From Sindora glabra (taxonomy: Eukaryota; Streptophyta; Magnoliopsida; Fabales; Fabaceae): DNA of 64,000 bases. The notes below the pieces were generated by a model that saw only the letters and a list, made by a program, of their open reading frames with translations, was not told where the DNA came from and searched no databases. Shown one piece after another: positions 62,211 to 64,000 of this stretch. A program made the translations under genes and the position numbers. Position 1 is the first letter of the stretch. The number at the start of each line of letters is the position of its first letter. The stretch lies in the NCBI GenBank assembly GCA_020226215.1, contig CM035227.1, positions 6,751,343-6,815,342 on the forward strand, given 5' to 3'.

Positions 62211-62290
62211 CACGAGACGTTACATTGTATTGTCAATATATGGCATCTTTAAGCCAACGAATGATTATCTGAGAGCAGATACAGAGGGAG
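62211..62290 (+). promoter_or_regulatory. Worn remnant of the B-gene upstream block
   Basis: GTATTGTCAATATATGGCATC and TTTAAGCCAACGAATG match 54317-54345 (GTGTCAGTATACAGCATC, TTTAAGCCAGCAAACG). No promoter core or gene follows directly. The 90-residue frame at 62182-62454 over it is not a gene. Confidence 0.45.
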
Positions 62291-62786
62291 AGCCTGTCGT
62301 ATGTGAAGAGGAACATGAGAACTATTATTACACGTTGTGCACATGCATATCATGTACTGACGTTGCCACAAAAATATTATTACACGCAATATTAAAATAT
62401 CTAATACTGATATTTCTAATTTTTAAAATTCTAATTTCTAATATTTTATTATAATTTTATAATTTATAATATTCAATTTAATTTTAGTTTCTATAATTCA
62501 ATTTTAATGTTTAGTTTAATTTCTCATACTTGCACATCAAAAAATGTCACAATTACGTTAAATCCTGGTCAATTCCTGAATATCAATAACACTCAAATTT
62601 TGTAAGGGAAGCAATGGATGCATTAAATAACAACTCAGGTTGGACATCAAAATTAATTCTTTTCTTCCACTAATTTATTAATTTTCTCCTAATATTACTT
62701 GGAAAATTCATGCCAAGATACACAACGAAGATCCCTAAAATATTAAATTAAAAAAAAAATCAACAACGAGATGTTAAGCAAATAAA

Positions 62787-63178
62787 TAAAATATTGCAAA
62801 CTACACATGTTCAACTTCATCATCGTGCCAAATAGAAGGCATTCAATGCATTTAGGGCTTAGTCCGGAGAAATTATTTAATTATGAGTTTTGTACGGTTT
62901 ATGCACATTTAAAATTTGATTTTTCAATTTTTAAGATACTAACAGTTGTAAAAATTGATGATCATCCTCATTGATTAAACATGACTAAAGATAATTGTAT
63001 AATTGGAATATATGAAAAAAAAATTTTAGTCACGCGGCACGCCCAATGTTTCTTCAATTTGTCCGATAGGGCTGCGTTTGTATCTTCCGAATTTCAACTA
63101 CCATTCCACTTGCACGTTTTCAGCTACCATACTTTCACAGTTAATTGTTGTAATTTGTACTTGCCATAATTTTGCAAA
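62787..63178 (+). promoter_or_regulatory. Far-upstream segment of BBI C2 with an internal insertion
   Basis: Parallel to 58974-59205. About 160 bases of AT-rich sequence (roughly 62875-63033) interrupt it between GGGCTTAGTCCGG and the phrase GGCACGCCCAATGTTTCTTC. The frame at 62981-63169 lies across it and shows no motif. Confidence 0.45.
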
Positions 63179-63228
63179 AGTTAGGGCAACTTGGGAACAA
63201 GCTTAGTAACTTCAACAATATAATGAGC

Positions 63229-63268
63229 CATGCATGGGTACATTGCTCCTTCCCTATGCTTATAAATA
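63229..63268 (+). promoter_or_regulatory. Core promoter of BBI C2: RY motif and TATA box
   Basis: CATGCATG at 63229-63236 and TATAAATA at 63261-63268, with ATAATGAGCCATGCATGGGT as in the 51399 gene. Confidence 0.7.
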
Positions 63269-63332
63269 TCCGGATTCCAATTGAACTATACCATTCACAA
63301 ACTTCAAAACTCAGAGAGAGATAGAGGGAGAT

Positions 63333-63656
63333 ATGATGGCTGTGTTGAAGCTGGCCGTGGTGCTTTTCCTTGTGGGGGTTTCGACAACATTAACCGTTGA
63401 TGCTCGTTTCGATCCCAACTCCATTATCCCTCAAATGCTGATGAATAATGGAGACATGTATTTCCTGAAGAAATCATCATCGGAAGCATGTTGCAATAGC
63501 TGCGTATGCACAAAATCAATTCCTCCCAAATGCCAGTGTCTTGATGTCGGAGTAAACTGCCACCCAGGCTGTCGTGGATGTCTGTGTAACTGGTCAAATC
63601 CTCCACAGTGTCAATGCTTCGATGTCAGCGATTCCTGCCCTAGACCATGCGCCTAG
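63333..63656 (+). CDS. Bowman-Birk type protease inhibitor, subtype C2 (Lys / Trp heads)
   Basis: Double-headed secreted inhibitor of 107 residues. Two ATGs stand at 63333 and 63336; I take the first, and either leaves the signal peptide whole. The signal peptide MMAVLKLAVVLFLVGVSTTL... ends VDA at residue 24, then propeptide RFDPNSIIPQML and BBI domain Cys53-Cys106 with 14 cysteines. Head 1 reads CTKSIPPKC, P1 Lys61, a canonical trypsin site. Head 2 reads CNWSNPPQC, P1 Trp87, an unusual bulky residue that would still suit a chymotrypsin-like pocket. The C-terminus is PRPCA, with Pro after the last-but-one Cys instead of Leu. Sister of the 51399 gene. Confidence 0.95.
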   Translation: MMAVLKLAVVLFLVGVSTTLTVDARFDPNSIIPQMLMNNGDMYFLKKSSSEACCNSCVCTKSIPPKCQCLDVGVNCHPGCRGCLCNWSNPPQCQCFDVSDSCPRPCA

Positions 63657-63827
63657 ATCTATGTATCTCCATCGCGCTAAAGCCCACTGTAGCAATGGGC
63701 TTTGCCTAGTTTCCATGAATAATGCGGTATGTGACGAGGCCTCTCGCTCCTGAGGCTTTGTTTTTATGTATGGAAATGCAAATCCACTAAATAAAAGCTC
63801 ATGCAACCTCTGTTTGCCTTTTATATT
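63657..63827 (+). promoter_or_regulatory. 3' UTR of BBI C2: two stem-loops and poly(A) signal
   Basis: Stem-loop I (63679-63703) pairs AAAGCCCA with TGGGCTTT: both sides changed relative to AAGCTCA / TGAGCTT in the A and B genes, keeping the pair. Stem-loop II (63736-63759) pairs GAGGCCTC with GAGGCTTT using G-U pairs. AATAAA is at 63790-63795. Confidence 0.7.
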
Positions 63828-64000
63828 AATTCTGGTTACTGCTAGCCTTATTCTCTGCTGCTCTTAACCACCCTAGCTTTTGAATTTTGGCTGCGGCTGC
63901 CAACACACTTGCGCTATGATAGTAGTTATTCAAGAAAAATCGAACAAGTTAAACGCCATCACTGCGATGTAAAAATTGTGATAGCTTGCAGACAAATGCA
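63828..64000. repeat. Downstream flank duplicated with the C1 gene
   Basis: Closely similar to 51906-52078 up to the window edge, so the C-gene duplication unit extends beyond the window. Confidence 0.75.

Noticed and set aside
1..64000. tRNA, rRNA, microRNA or CRISPR features
   Set aside because: Looked for while reading both strands; no cloverleaf, rRNA core or regularly spaced repeat array was seen. A covariance search (tRNAscan-SE, Infernal) would settle this.

Overview
Organism and compartment: the window is AT-rich nuclear DNA of a flowering plant, probably a dicot of the legume family. It is dominated by decayed transposable elements and microsatellites, and it has one 100-base assembly gap (21739-21838). 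The legume call rests on the proteins. They are double-headed Bowman-Birk protease inhibitors (BBI) with 14 cysteines, preceded by a secretion signal ending VDA and an N-terminal propeptide of the RFDPTSIITQML type, as I know it from legume seed BBIs. The exact species cannot be told.

Gene content: the only convincing host genes are an all-plus-strand BBI cluster. Five loci are intact: 99-443, 8592-8918, 51399-51734, 54638-54982 and 63333-63656. One locus has a frameshifted signal peptide (48179-48531). One is a 3' remnant split by an AT-rich insertion (59415-59578 plus 60586-60625). One is an orphan promoter (47800-47886). The genes are intronless. Each has a TATAAATA box about 70-90 bases before the ATG, a GA-rich leader, and a 3' UTR with two conserved stem-loops before an AATAAA. 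They form three subtypes: A (99 and 48179 loci), B (8592, 54638 and the 59.4 kb remnant) and C (51399 and 63333). The reactive-site P1 residues differ widely: Asp, Arg or Lys in head 1 and Arg, Thr, Leu, Tyr or Trp in head 2. The locus therefore looks like a diversified set of secreted inhibitors built by duplication.

Layout: 1-620 BBI A1; 2829-6790 decayed L1-type LINE (minus); 8.2-9.1 kb BBI B1; 9.75-10.41 kb a 300-base-arm inverted repeat next to an LTR with primer-binding site (10914-11654, minus); 11.7 kb a Helitron-like terminus; 14.8-15.4 kb a 214-bp tandem array; 20.3-21.7 kb a second LINE cut by the gap; 22024-23248 a hAT element with 8-bp target duplication; 29.8-39.4 kb three related CACTA-like elements, one with a clean 3-bp duplication; 43.3-43.8 kb a 228-bp tandem duplication; 44.3-47.3 kb a CACTA transposase relic; 47.8-55.2 kb BBI A2 (broken), C1 and B2; 56565-58178 a solo LTR with a GATAA duplication; 58.97-64.0 kb duplicated BBI promoter pieces, the B remnant and BBI C2.

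How it works together: the inhibitors would enter the secretory pathway and reach the vacuole or apoplast, where each head blocks one serine protease. RY-type CATGCATG motifs just upstream of several TATA boxes suggest seed expression (inference). Everything between the BBI genes is explained by transposon insertion, or is AT-rich sequence in which no gene can be seen.
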